A DNA stretch of 64,000 nucleotides from Hydractinia symbiolongicarpus (lineage: Eukaryota; Cnidaria; Hydrozoa; Anthoathecata; Hydractiniidae), in NCBI RefSeq assembly GCF_029227915.1, contig NC_079884.1:17424001-17488000 (forward strand). The letters are read 5' to 3'. Each line of letters starts with the position of its first letter. Positions within the stretch are counted from its first letter, which is position 1. A model generated the notes under the pieces. The model searched no databases. It saw nothing but the letters and a program-made list of their open reading frames with translations, and was not told where the DNA came from. Shown here one piece after another: positions 14,426 to 27,333 of this stretch. A program made the translations under genes and the position numbers.

Positions 14426-17400
14426 GTAGTCCATTGAGAGTGGAAGGACTAGACCAATGGTAACTTCCGCAGACACGTGAAACCACGTGACTTACGTCTA
14501 AGGCTCTTATTACGCGGTCAAAAGCTATGTTACAGTCTTTATGAACCTCTACGAGTACTTGACGGTGTTTTAAGGCAATGGAGCATTGCAAAACAACTTG
14601 GGACGTCGTAGCCCATTGAGAGTGGAAGGACTACACCAATGGTAAAATCCGCCGACACGTGCAGTCACGTGTATTACATGTAAGGCCATTAATAGGCAGC
14701 GAAAGGTCATAAAACATCCTTTAGAGACGGGTACATGTAGTTGGCGGTTACATAACGCCATGGTGCAATGGAAAACGAATTGGGACGTCATAGTCGAGTA
14801 AGAGTGGAAGGACTAGACCAATGGTTACCTCCGCAGACACGTGAAACCACGTGATTTACGTCTAAAGCTCTAATTACGCGGTTAAAGGCCATGTTACAGT
14901 CTTTATGAACATGTACGAGTATTTGACGGTGTTATAAGGCCATGGAGCATTGTAAAAAACGACCTGAGACGTCGGAGTCTATTGAGAGTGGAAGGACTAG
15001 ACCAATGGTTACCTCCGCAGACACGTGAAACCACGTGATTAACGTCTAAGGCCTTATTACGCGGTTAAAAGCCATGTTACAGTCTTTAAGAACCTGTACG
15101 AGTATTTGACGGTGTTATAAGGCCATGGAGCATTGGAAAACGACCTGAGACGTCGGAGTCCATTGAGAGTGGAAGGTCTAGACCAATGGTAACCTGTGGA
15201 GACAGGTGGAACAACGTGATTTACGTGTAAGGCCTTTATTAGGCAGTTAATAGCCATGTTACAGTCTTTATAGCACTGAACATGTAGTTACGGTGTTATA
15301 AAGCCATGGTGTAATGGCAAACGAATTAGGCGGTATAGTCGAATAAGAGTGAAAGGGCTAGACCAATGGTAACCTCCGCAGTCGCGTGGAACCACGTAAT
15401 TTACGTGTAAGGCCTTTATTACGCGGTTAAAAGACATACTACAGCCTTTATAGACCTGTACGAGTATTTCACGAAGTTATAAGGCCATGGAGCAATGGAA
15501 AATGACTTGAAACTTCGTAGTTCATTGAGGGTTAAAGGACTAGACCAATGGTAAAATGTGGAGACAGGTGAAACCACGTGATTTATGTGTAAGGCCTTTA
15601 TTACGCTGGTAAAAGCCATGTTACAGTCTTTATAGACCTGTACGATTATTTCACGAAGTTATAAGGCCATGGAGCATTGCAAAACGACTTGGGACGTCAT
15701 AGTTGAGTAAGAGTGGAAGGACTAGACCAATTGTTACCTCCGCAGACACGTGAAACCACGTGATTTACGTCTAAAGCTCTAATTACGCGGTTAAAGGCCA
15801 TGTTACAGTCTTTATGAACATGTACGAGTATTTGACGGTGTTATAAGGCCATGGAGCATTGGAAAACGACCTGAGACGTCGGAGTCCATTGAGAGTGGAA
15901 GGTCTAGACCAATGGTAACCTGTGGAGACAGGTGGAACAACGTGATTTACGTGTAAGGCCTTTATTAAGCAGTTAATAGCCATGTTACAGTCTTTATAGC
16001 ACTGAACATGTAGTTGACGGTGTTATAACGCCATGGTGTAATGGCAAACGAATTAGGCGGTATAGTCGAATAAGAGTGAAAGGGCTAGACCAATGGTAAC
16101 CTCCGCAGTCGCGTGGAACCACGTAATTTACGTGTAAGGCCTTTATTACGCGGTTAAAAGACATACTACAGCCTTTATAGACCTGTACGAGTATTTCACG
16201 AAGTTATAAGGCCATGGAGCAATGGAAAATGACTTGAGACTTCGTAGTCCATTGAGGGTTAAAGGACTAGACCAATGGTAAAATGTGGAGACAGGTGGAA
16301 CCACGTGATTTATGTGTAAGGCCTTTATTACGCTGGTAAAAGCCATGTTACAGTCTTTATAGACCTGTACGATTATTTCACGAAGTTATAAGGCCATGGA
16401 GCATTGCAAAACGACTTGGGACGTCATAGTTGAGTAAGAGTGGAAGGACTAGACCAATGGTTACCTCCGCAGAAACGTGAAACCACGTGATTTACGTCTA
16501 AAGCTCTAATTACGCGGTTAAAAGCCATGTTACAGTCTTTATGAACATGTACGAGTATTTGACGGTGTTATAAGGCCATGGAGCATTGTAAAAAACGACC
16601 TGAGACGTCGGAGTCCATTGAGAGTGGAAGGACTAGACCAATGGTAACTTCCGCAGACACGTGAAACCACGTGACTTACGTCTAAGGCTCTTATTACGCG
16701 GTTAAAAGCCATATTACAGCCCTTATAGACCTGTACGAGTATTTCACGAAGTTATAAGGCAATGGAGCAATGGAAAACGACTTGGGACGTCGTAGTCCAT
16801 TGAGAGTGGAAGGACTAGACCAATGGTAACTTCCGCAGACACGTGAAACCACGTGACTTACGTCTAAGGCTCTTATTACGCGGTTAAAAGCCATGTTACA
16901 GTCTTTATGAACCTCTACGAGTACTTGACGGTGTTTTAAGGCAATGGAGCATTGCAAAACAACTTGGCACGTCGTAGCCCATTGAGAGTGGAAGGACTAC
17001 ACCATTGGTAAAATCCGCCGACACGTGCAGTCACGTGAATTACATGTAAGGCCACTATTAGGCAGCGAAAGGTCATAAAACATCCTTTAGAGACGGGTAC
17101 ATGTAGTTGGCGGTTATATAACACCATGGTGCAATGGAAAACGAATTGGGACGTCATAGTTGAGTAAGAGTGGAAGGACTAGACCAATGGTTACCTCCGC
17201 AGACACGTGAAACCACGTGATTTACGTCAAAAGCTCTAATTACGCGGTTAAAAGCCATGTTACAGTCTTTATGAACATGTACGAGTATTTGACAGTGTTA
17301 TAAGGCCATGGAGCATTGTAAAAAACGACCTGAGACGTCGGAGTCCATTGAGAGTGGAAGGACTAGACCAATGGTAACCTGTGGAGACAGGTGGAACAAC

Positions 17401-17849
17401 GTGATTTACGTGTAAGGCCTTTATTAGGCAGTTAATAGCCATGTTACAGTCTTTATAGCACTGAACATGTAGTTGACGGTGTTATAACGCCATGGTGTAA
17501 TGGCAAACGAATTAGGCGGTATAGTCGAATAAGAGTGAAAGGGCTAGACCAATGGTAACCTCCGCAGTCGCGTGGAACCACGTAATTTACGTGTAAGGCC
17601 TTTATTACGCGGTTAAAAGACATACTACAGCCTTTATAGACCTGTACGAGTACTTCACGAAGTTATAAGGCCATGGAGTAATGGAAAACGACTTGACACC
17701 TCGTAGTCCATTGAGGGTTAAAGGACTAGACCAATGGTAAAATGTGGAGACAGGTGGAACCACGTGATTTATGTGTAAAGCCTTTATTACGCGGTTAAAA
17801 GCCATGTTACAGTCTTTATGAACCTGTACGAGTATTTGACGGTGTTATA

Positions 17850-20800
17850 AGGCTATTTCGCAATGTGAAACGATTTGAGACGTCGTAGTACATTCGTAGT
17901 GGTAGGACTAGAGCAATGGCAACCTGAACAGACACGTGGAACCACGTGATTTACGTGTAAGGCCGTCTTAGGCGGCAAAAGGTTATATAACAACCTTTAG
18001 AGGCCTGTTCACGTAGTTGACAGTGTTATAAGGCCATGGCGTAATGGAAAACGACTTGGGACGTCGTAGTCTATTGAGAGTGGAAGGACTAGACCAATCC
18101 CATCCTGCACAGACACGTGGAACGACGTGATTTACGTGCAAGGTCGTTATTAGGAGGCAAAAGGTCATATAACAGCTTTTAGAGGCCAGTACACGTAGTT
18201 GACGGTGTTATAATGTCATGGCACCATGGAAACAACTTGGGACGTCGTACTGCATTGATAGTGAAAGGACTAGACCAATGGCAACTTGCCCAGAAATGTG
18301 GAGCGACGTGATTTATGTGTAACGCCGTTATTAGGCGTCAAAAGGTTATATAACAACCTTTAGAGACCTGTTCACGTAGTTGACTGTGTTATAAGGCTAT
18401 TGCGCAATGTAAAACGATTTGACACGTCGTACTACATTCATAGTGGTAGGACTAGACCAATGGCAACTTGAACAGACACGTGGAACTACGTGATTGATGT
18501 ATAAGGCCATTAATAGGCGGTAAAATGTCATATAACAGCCTTTAGAGACCTGTACACGTAGTTCACGGTGTTATAATGTCATGGCACCATGGAAACAACT
18601 TGGGACGTCGTAGTGCATTGATAGTGAAAGGACTAGAGCAATGGCAACTTGCCCAGACATGTGGAGCGACGTGATTTATGTGTAACGCCGTTATTAGGCG
18701 TCAAAAGGTTATATAACAACCTTTAGAGACCTGTTCACGTAGTTGACTGTGTTATAAGGCTATTGCGCAATGTAAAACGATTTGAGACGTCGTACTACAT
18801 TCATAGTGGTAGGACTAGACCAATGGCAACTTGAACAGACACGTGGAACTACGTGATTGATGTATAAGGCCATTAATAGGCGGTAAAAGGTCATATAACA
18901 GCCTTTAGAGACCTGTACACGTAGTTCACGGTGTTATAATGTCATTGCACTATGGAAACAACTTGGGACGTCGTAGTGCATTGATAGTGAAAGGACTAGA
19001 CCAATGGCAACTTGCCCAGACATGTGGAGCGACGTGATTTATGTGTAACGCCGTTATTAGGCGTCAAAAGGTTATATAACAACCTTTAGAGACCTGTTCA
19101 CGTAGTTGACTGTGTTATAAGGCTATTGCGCAATGTAAAACGATTTGAGACGTCGTACTACATTCATAGTGGTAGGACTAGACCAATGGCAACCTGAACA
19201 GACACGTGGAACTACGTGATTTACGTGTAAGGCCGTTATTAGGCTGCAAAAGGTCATATAACAGCCCTTACAGGCATGCACATGTAGTTAACGGTGTTAT
19301 AACGTCATGCAGCAATGTAAATAGACTTAGGACGTTGTAGTCCATTGAGTGTCGAGGGAATAAACCAATGGTAACCAGTGTAGACACGCGGAACCACATG
19401 ATTTATGTGTAACGTCATTATTAGGCGCCATAAGGTGATATAACAGACTTTAGAGGACTGTGCGCGTAGTTGACGGTGTTATAAGGCTATTGCGCAGTGG
19501 AAAAGAACTTGGGAGGTCGTAGTGCATTGATAGTGAAAGGACCAGACCAATGGCAACTTGCCCAGACATGTGGAACGACGTGATTGATGTGTAAGGCCAT
19601 TATTAGGCGGCAAAAGGTCATATAACAGCCTTTAGAGGCCTGTACACGTAGTTAAATGTGTTATAATTTCATGGCACCATGAAAAACAACTTGGGACGTC
19701 GTAGTGCATTGATAGTGAGAGGACTAGACCAATGGCAACTTGCCCAGACATGTGGAAAGACGTGATTTATGTATAAGGCCATTATTAGGCGGCAAAAGGT
19801 CATATAACAGCCTTTGGAGGCCTGTACACGTAGTTGAAGGTGGTATAATTTCATGGCACCATGGAAAACAACTTGGGACGTCGTAGTGCATTGATAGTGA
19901 AAGGACTAGACCAATGGCAACTTGCCCAGACATGTGGAACGACGTGATTTATGTAAAAGGCTATTATTAGGCGGCAAAAGGTCATATAACAGTCTTTAGA
20001 GGACTGTTTATGTAGTTGACGGTGTTATAAGGCTATTCCGCAATGTAAAACAATTTGGAACGTCGTAGTACATTCGTAGTGGTAAGACTAGAGCAATGCC
20101 AACCTGAACAGACACGTGGAACCACGTGATTTACGTGTAAGGCCGTTTTAGGCGGCTAAAGGTTATATAACAACCTTTAGAGGCCTGTTTATGTAGTTGA
20201 CGGTGTTATAAGGCTATTGCGCAATGTAAAACGATTTGGGACGTCGTAGTGCATTGATAGTAAAAGGACTAGACCAATGGCAACTTGCCCAGACATGTGG
20301 AGCGACGTGATTTATGTATAAGGCCATTATTAGGCGGCAAAAGGTCATATAACAGTCTTTAGAGGCCTGTTTATGTAGTTGACGGTGTTACAAGGCTATT
20401 GCGCAAGTTAAAACGATTTGGGACGTGATACTATATTCATAGTGAAAGGACCAGACCAATGGCAACTTGCCCAGACATGTGGAACGACGTGATTGATGTA
20501 TAAGGCCATTAATAGGCAGCAAAAGGTCATATAACAGCCTTTAGAGGCCTGTACACGTAGTTGACGGTGTTATAATGTCATGGCACCATCGAAACAACTT
20601 GGGACGTCGTAGTGCATTGATAGTGAAAGGACTAGAGCAATGGCAACTTGCCCAGACATCTGGAGCGACGTGATTTATGTGTAAAGCCATTATTAAGCGG
20701 CAAAAGGCGATATAAACCCCTTTAGAGGCCTGCTCACGTAGTTGACGGTGTTATAAGGCTATTCCGCAATGTAAAACGATTTCAGACGTCGTAGTACATT

Positions 20801-21010
20801 CGTAGTGATAGGACTAGAGCAATGGCAAGCTGAACAGACACGTGGAACCACGTGATTTACGTGTAACGCCATTATTAGGCGTCAAAAGGTTATATAACAA
20901 CCTTTAGAGACCTGTTCACGTAGTTGACTGTGTTATAAGGCTATTGCGCAATGTAAAACGATTTGACACGTCGTACTACATTCATAGTGGTAGGACTAGA
21001 CCAATGGCAA
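17850..21010. repeat. Satellite family B subarray, first block
   Basis: Family B monomers carry ttattaggcggcaaaaggtc, cctttagaggcctgtacacg, and cattcatagtggtagg or gcattgatagtgaaagg. The change from family A occurs inside a monomer at about 17,850-17,860 and keeps monomer register. Between about 18,180 and 19,210 two monomer subtypes alternate, giving a local period near 364 bp. Confidence 0.85.
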
Positions 21011-22757
21011 CCTGTGGAGACAGGTGGAACAACGTGATTTACGTGTAAGGCCTTTGTTAGGCAGTTAATAGCCATGTTACAGTCTTTATAGGCCTGAACA
21101 TATAGTTGACGGTGTTATAACGCCATGGTGTAATGGCAAACGAATTAGGCGTTATAGTCGAATAAGAGTAAAAGGGCTACACCAATGGTAACCTCCGCAG
21201 TCACGTGGAACCACGTAATGTACGTGTAAGGCCTTTATTACGCGGTTAAAAGACATATTACAGCATTTATAGACCTGTACAAGTATTTCACGAAGTTATA
21301 AGGCCATGGAGCAATGGAAAACGACTTGAGACCTCGTAGTCCATTGAGGGTTAAAGGACTAGACCAATGGTAAAATGTGGAGACAGGTGGAACCACGTGA
21401 TTTATGTGTAAGGCCTTTATTACGCGGTTAAAAGCCATGTTACAGTCTTTATAGACCTGTACGATTATTTCACGAAGTTATAAGGCCATGGAGCATTGCA
21501 AAACGACTTTGGACGTCGTAGCCCATTGAGAGTGGAAGGACTAGACCAATGGTAACCTCCTCAGACACGTGAAACCACGTGATTTACGTCTAAGGCTCTC
21601 ATTACGCGGTTAAAAGCCATGTTACAGTCTTTATGAACCTGTACGAGTATTTAACGGTGTTATAAGGCCATGGAGCATTTGAAAACGACCTGAGACGTCG
21701 GAGTCCATTGAGAGTGGACGGACTAGACCAATGGTAACCTGTGGGGACAGGTGGAACAACGTGATTACGTGTAAGGCCATTATTAGGCAGTTAATAGCTA
21801 TGTTACAGTCTTTGTAGCCCTGAACATGTAGTTGACGGTGTTATAACGCCATGGTGTAATGGCAAACGAATTAGGCGTTATAGTCGAATAAGAGTAAAAG
21901 GGCTACACCAATGGTAACCTCCGCAGTCACGTGGAACCACGTAATTTACGTCTAAGGCCTTTATTACGCGGTTAAAAGACATATTACAGCCTTTATAGAC
22001 CTGTACGAGTATTTCACGAAGTTATAAGGCCATGGAGCAATGGAAAACTACTTGAGACCTCGTCGACCATTGAGGGTTAAAGGACTAGACCAATGGTAAA
22101 ATGTGAAGACAGGTGGAACCACGTGATTTATGTGTAAGGCCTTTATTACGCGGTTAAAAGCCATGTTACAGTCTTTATAGTCCCGTACGAGTTTTTGACA
22201 GTGTTATAAGGGCATGAAGCACTGGAAAACAACCTGAGTCATCATAGTCCTTTGAGAGTGGACGGACTAGACCAATGGTAACCTGTGGAGACAGGTGGAA
22301 CAACGTGATTTACGTGTAAGGCCTTTATTATGCAGTTAATAGCCATGTTACAGTCTTTATAGCCTGGAACATGTAGTTGACGGTGTTATAACGCCATGGT
22401 GTAATGGCAAACGAATTAGGCCTTATAGTCGAATAAGAGTGAAAGGGCTAGACCAATGGTAACCTCCGGAGTCACGTGGAACCACGTGATTTATGTGTTA
22501 GCCCTTTATTACGCGGTTAAAAGCCATGTTACAGTCTTTATAGACCTGTACGATTATTTCACGAAGTTATAAGGCCATGTAGCATTGCAAAACGACTTGG
22601 GACGTCGTAGTCCATTGAGAGTGGAAGGATTAGACCAATGGTAACCTCCGCAGACACGTGAAACCACGTGATTTACGTCTAAGGCTCTTATTACGCGGTT
22701 AAAAGCCATGTTACAGTCTTTATGAACCTGTACGAGTATTTGACGGTGTTATAAGGC
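21010..22757. repeat. Island of family A monomers inside family B
   Basis: At about 21,008-21,014 a B monomer (caatggcaacctg) switches to A sequence (tggagacagg). A-type monomers continue for about 9.6 units, then switch back near 22,757. Both switches keep the monomer phase, as expected for homologous or unequal exchange between related monomers rather than insertion of foreign DNA. Confidence 0.85.
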
Positions 22758-23440
22758 TATTTCGCAATGTAAAACGATTTGGGACGTCGTAGTACATTCG
22801 TAGTGGTAGGACTAGAGCAATGGCAACCTGAACAGACACGTGGAACCACGTGATTTCCGTGTAAGGCCGTCTTAGGCGGCAAAAGGTTATATAACAACCT
22901 GTAGAGGCCTGTTCAGGTAGTTGACGGTGTTATAAGGCCATGGCGTAATGGAAAACGACTTGGGACGTCGTAGTCTATTGAGAGTGGAAGGACTAGACCA
23001 ATTCCATCCTGCACAGACACGTGGAAGGACGTGATTTACGTGCAAGGACGTTATTAGGAGGCAAAAGGTCATATAACAGCTTTTAGAGGCCAGTACACGT
23101 AGTTGACGGTGTTATAAGGCCATTGCGCAATGTAAGACGATTTGGGACGTCGTAGTACATTCATAGTGGTAGGACTAGACCAATGGCAACCTGAACAGAC
23201 GCGTGGAACTACGTGATTTACGTGTAAGGCCGTTGTTAGGCGGCAAAAGGTCATATAACAGCCCTTAGAGGCATGCACATGTAGTTAACGGTGTTATAAC
23301 GTCATGCAGCAATGTAAATAGACTTAGGACGTTGTAGTCCATTGAGTGTCGAGGGAATAAACCAATGGTAACCAGTGTAGACACGCGGAACCACGTGATT
23401 TATGTGTAACGTCATTATTAGGCGCCATAAGGTGATATAA

Positions 23441-23564
23441 ATCACGTCCTTCCACGTGTCTGTGCAGGATGGAATTGGTCTAGTCCTTCCACTCTCAATA
23501 GACTACGACGTCCCAAGTCGTTTTCCATTACGCCATGGCCTTATAACACCGTCAACTACCTGAA
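23441..23564 (-). repeat. 124-bp inverted duplication inside the satellite
   Basis: The segment is a perfect reverse complement of 22,912-23,035, about 400 bp upstream, checked base by base. It interrupts an otherwise continuous monomer between gatataa and cagactttagagg, a junction that reads straight through elsewhere (for example near 28,268). It is shorter than a monomer, so it looks like one template-switch or fold-back copying event. Confidence 0.92.
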
Positions 23565-26321
23565 CAGACTTTAGAGGACTGTGCGCGTAGTTGACGGTGT
23601 TATAAGGCTATTGCGCAGTGGAAAAGAACTTGGGAGGTCGTAGTGCATTGATAGTGAAAGGACCAGATCAATGGCAACTTGCCCAGACATGTGGAACGAC
23701 GTGATTGATGTGTAAGGCCATTATTAGGCGGCAAAAGGTCATATAACAGCCTTTAGAAGCCTGTACACGTAGTTGAAGGTGTTATAATTTCATGGCACAA
23801 TGGAGAACAACTTGGGACGTCGTAGTGCATTGATAGTGAAAGGACTAGACCAATGGCAACTTGCCCAGACATGTGGAACGACGTGATTTATGTATAAGGC
23901 CATTATTAGGCGGCAAAAGGTCATATAACAGCCTTTAGAGGCCTGTACACGTAGTTGAAAGTGTTATAATTTCATGGCACCATGAAAAACAACTTAGGAC
24001 GTCGTAGTGCATTGATAGTAAAAGGACTAGACCAATGGCAACTTGCCCAGACATGTGGAACGACGTGATTTGTGTATAAGGCCATTATTAGGCGGCAAAA
24101 GGTCATATAACAGTCTTTAGAGGCCTGTTTATGTAGTTGACGGTGTTATAAGGCTATTCCGCAATGTAAAACAATTTGGGACGTCGTAGTACATTCGTAG
24201 TGGTAGGACTAGAGCAATGGCAACCTGAACAGACACGTAAAACCACGTGATTTACGTGTAAGGCCGTTTAAGGCGGCTAAAGGTTATATAACAACCTTTA
24301 GAGGCTTGTTTATGTAGTTGACGGTGCTATAAGGCCATGGCGTAATGGAAAACGACTTGGCCCGTCGTAGTTCATTGATAGTGAAAGGACGAGACCAATG
24401 GCAACCTGAACAGACACGTGAAACCACGTGATTTATGTGTAAGGCCATTATTAGGCGGCAAACGGTCATATAACAGACTTTAGAGGACTGTACGCGTAGT
24501 TGACGGTGTTATAACATCATGACGCAATCGAAAACGACTTAGGAGGTCGTAGTACATTAACAGTGGAAGGACTAGACCAATGGCAACTTACCCAGTCATG
24601 TAGAACCACGTGATTTATGTGTAAGGCCATAATTAGGCGCAAAAGGTCATATATTAGGCTTTAGAGGCCTGTACACGTTGTTGGCGGTGTTATAATGTCA
24701 TGGCACAATGGAAAACAACTTGGGACGTTGTAGTGCATTGATAGTGAAAGGACCAGACCAATGGCAACTTGCGCAGACGTGTCGAACGACGTGATTTATG
24801 GATAAGGTCATTATTACGCGGCAAAAGGTCATATAGCAGCCCTTAGAGGCATGCACATGTAGTTAACGGTGTTATAACGTCATGCAGCAATGTAAATAGA
24901 CTTAGGACGTTGTAGTCCATTGAGTATCGAGGGAATAAACCAATGGTAACCAGTGTAGAAACGCGGAACCACGTGATTTATGTGTAAGGTCATTATTAGG
25001 CGGCAAAACGTCATAAAACAAGCTTTAGAGGCCTGTACACGTAGATGACGGTGTTATAAGGCCATGGCGTAATGGAAAACGACTTGGGACGTCGTAGTCC
25101 ATTAAGAGTGGAAGGACTAGACCAATCCCTACCTGCACAGACACGTGGAACGACGTGATTTACGTGCAAGGACGTTATTAGGAGGCAAAAGGTCATATAA
25201 CAGCTTTTAGAGGACAGTACACGTAGTCGACGAAGTTATAAAGCCATTGCGCAATGTAAGACGATTTGGGACGTCGTAGTACATTCATAGTTGAGGAATA
25301 GACCAATCCCTACCCGCACAGACACGTGGAACCACGTCATTTACGTGTAAGGCCGGTATTAGGCGGCAAAAGGTTTTATAACAACCTTTAGAGACCTGTA
25401 CATGTATTTGACGGTGTTATAACGTCATGGCGCAATGGAAAACGACTTGGGACTTCTTAGTCCATTGAGAGTGGAAGAAATATACCAATGGTAACCAGTG
25501 CAGACACTCGGAACCACCTGATTTACGCATTAGGTCTTTATCAGGCAGCAAAATGCCGCACTACAGCATTTAGAGGGCTGTACGCTTAGTTGACGGTGTT
25601 ATAGGGCCATGGCACAATGGAAAACAACTTTGGACGTTGGAGTCTATTGATAATGAAAGGACGAGACCAATGGAAACCTGCACAGACATGTGTAGCGACG
25701 TGATTGATGTGTACGACCATTATTAGGCGGCAAAAGGTCATATAACAGCCTTTAGAGGCCTGTACACGTAGTTGACGGTGTTATAATGTCATGCCACCAT
25801 GGAAAACAACTTGGGATGTCGTAGTGCATTGATAGTGAAAGGACTAGACCAATGGCAACTTGCCCAGACATGTGGAGCGACGTGATTTACGTGTAAGACC
25901 ATTATTAGGCGGCAAAAGGCCATATAAACCCCTTTAGAGGCCTGCTCACGTAGTTGACGGTGTTATAAGGCTATTCCACAATGTAAAACGATTTGGGACG
26001 TCGTAGTACATTCGTAGTGGTAGGACTAGAGCAATGGCAACCTGAACAGACACGTGAAACTACGTGGTTTATGTGTAAGGCCATTATTGGGCGGCAAAAG
26101 GTTATATAACAACCTTTAGAGGCCTGTACACGTAGTTGACGGTGTTATAACGCTATTGCGCAATGGAAAAGAACTTGGGACATCGTAGTGTATTCATAGT
26201 GAAAGGACTAGACCAATGGCAACTTGCCCAGATATGTGGAACGACATGATTTATGTATAAGGCCATTAATAGGCGGTAAAAGTTAATATAACAGCCTTTC
26301 GAGGCCTGTACACGTAGTTGA

Positions 26322-27333
26322 CCTTACACATAAACCACGTGGTTTCACGTGTCTGTTCAGGTTGCCATTGGTCTAGTCCTACCACTATGAATGTACTACG
26401 ACGTCCCAAGTCGTCTTACATTGCGCAATGGCCTTATAACACCGTCATCTACGTGTACAGGCCTCTAAAGCTTGTTTTATGACGTTTTGCCGCCTAATAA
26501 TGGCGTTACACGTAAATGATGTGGTTACGCGCTTCTGCACTGGTTCCAAATGGTCTAGTCGTTTCACTACGAATGTACTACGACGTCCCAAATTGTTTTA
26601 CATTGCGGAATAGCCTTATAACACGTCAACTACGTGAGCAGGCCTCTAATGGCTGTTATATGACATTTTGCCGCCTAATAATGGTCTTACACATCAATCA
26701 CGTCGCTACACATGTCTGTGCAGGTTTCCATTGGTCTCGTCCTTTCATTATAAATAGACTACAACGTCCCAAGTTGTTTTCCATTGTGCCATGGCCCTAT
26801 AACACCGTCAACTAAGCGTACAGCCCTCTAAATGCTGTAGTGCGGCATTTTGCTGCCTGATAAAGACCTAATGCGTAAATCAGGTGGTTCCGAGTGTCTG
26901 CACTGGTTACCATTGGTATATTCCTTCCACTCTCAATGGACTAAGAAGTCCCAAGTCGTTTTCCATTGCGCCATGACGTTATAACACCGTTAAATACATG
27001 TACAGGTCTCTAAAGGTTGTTATAAAACCTTTTGCCGCCTAATAACGGCCTTACACGTAAATGACGTGGTTCCACGTGTCTGTGCGGGTAGGGATTGGTC
27101 TAGTCCTACCACTATGAATGTACTACGACGTCCCAAATCGTCTTACATTGCGCAATGGCTTTATAACTCCGTCGACTACGTGTACTGTCCTCTAAAAGCT
27201 GTTATATGACCTTTTGCCTCCTAATAACGTCCTTGCACGTAAATCACGTCGTTCCACGTGTCTGTGCAGGTAGGGATTGGTCTAGTCCTTCCACTCTTAG
27301 TGGACTACGACGTCCCAAGTCGTTTTCCATTAC
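26322..27333 (-). repeat. Inverted satellite block of about 1,012 bp
   Basis: From cttacacataaacc to ttttccattac the monomers run on the opposite strand. The right two thirds are closely matched by the reverse complement of about 25,069-25,760, including the rare subtypes with ccctacctgcacagac and gggctgtacgcttagttgac. The left two monomers match that region less well. The inverted block explains the only long plus-strand open frame in this part of the array (26,516-26,815). Confidence 0.88.

Larger units (their letters stand above)
1..17850. repeat. Satellite family A subarray
   Basis: Family A monomers carry ttattacgcggttaaaagcc, cctgtacgagtattt and taacctccgcagacacgtg variants. About five or six monomer subtypes can be told apart, for example one with ggcggtatagtcgaataag and one with gagggttaaaggactagacc. 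Subtypes follow each other in recurring order rather than at random, which shows multi-monomer amplification. All monomers lie in the same orientation. Confidence 0.9.

Noticed and set aside
26516-26815. 99-codon plus-strand open frame in the satellite
   Set aside because: It is the usual minus-strand monomer frame seen in the inverted block at 26,322-27,333.
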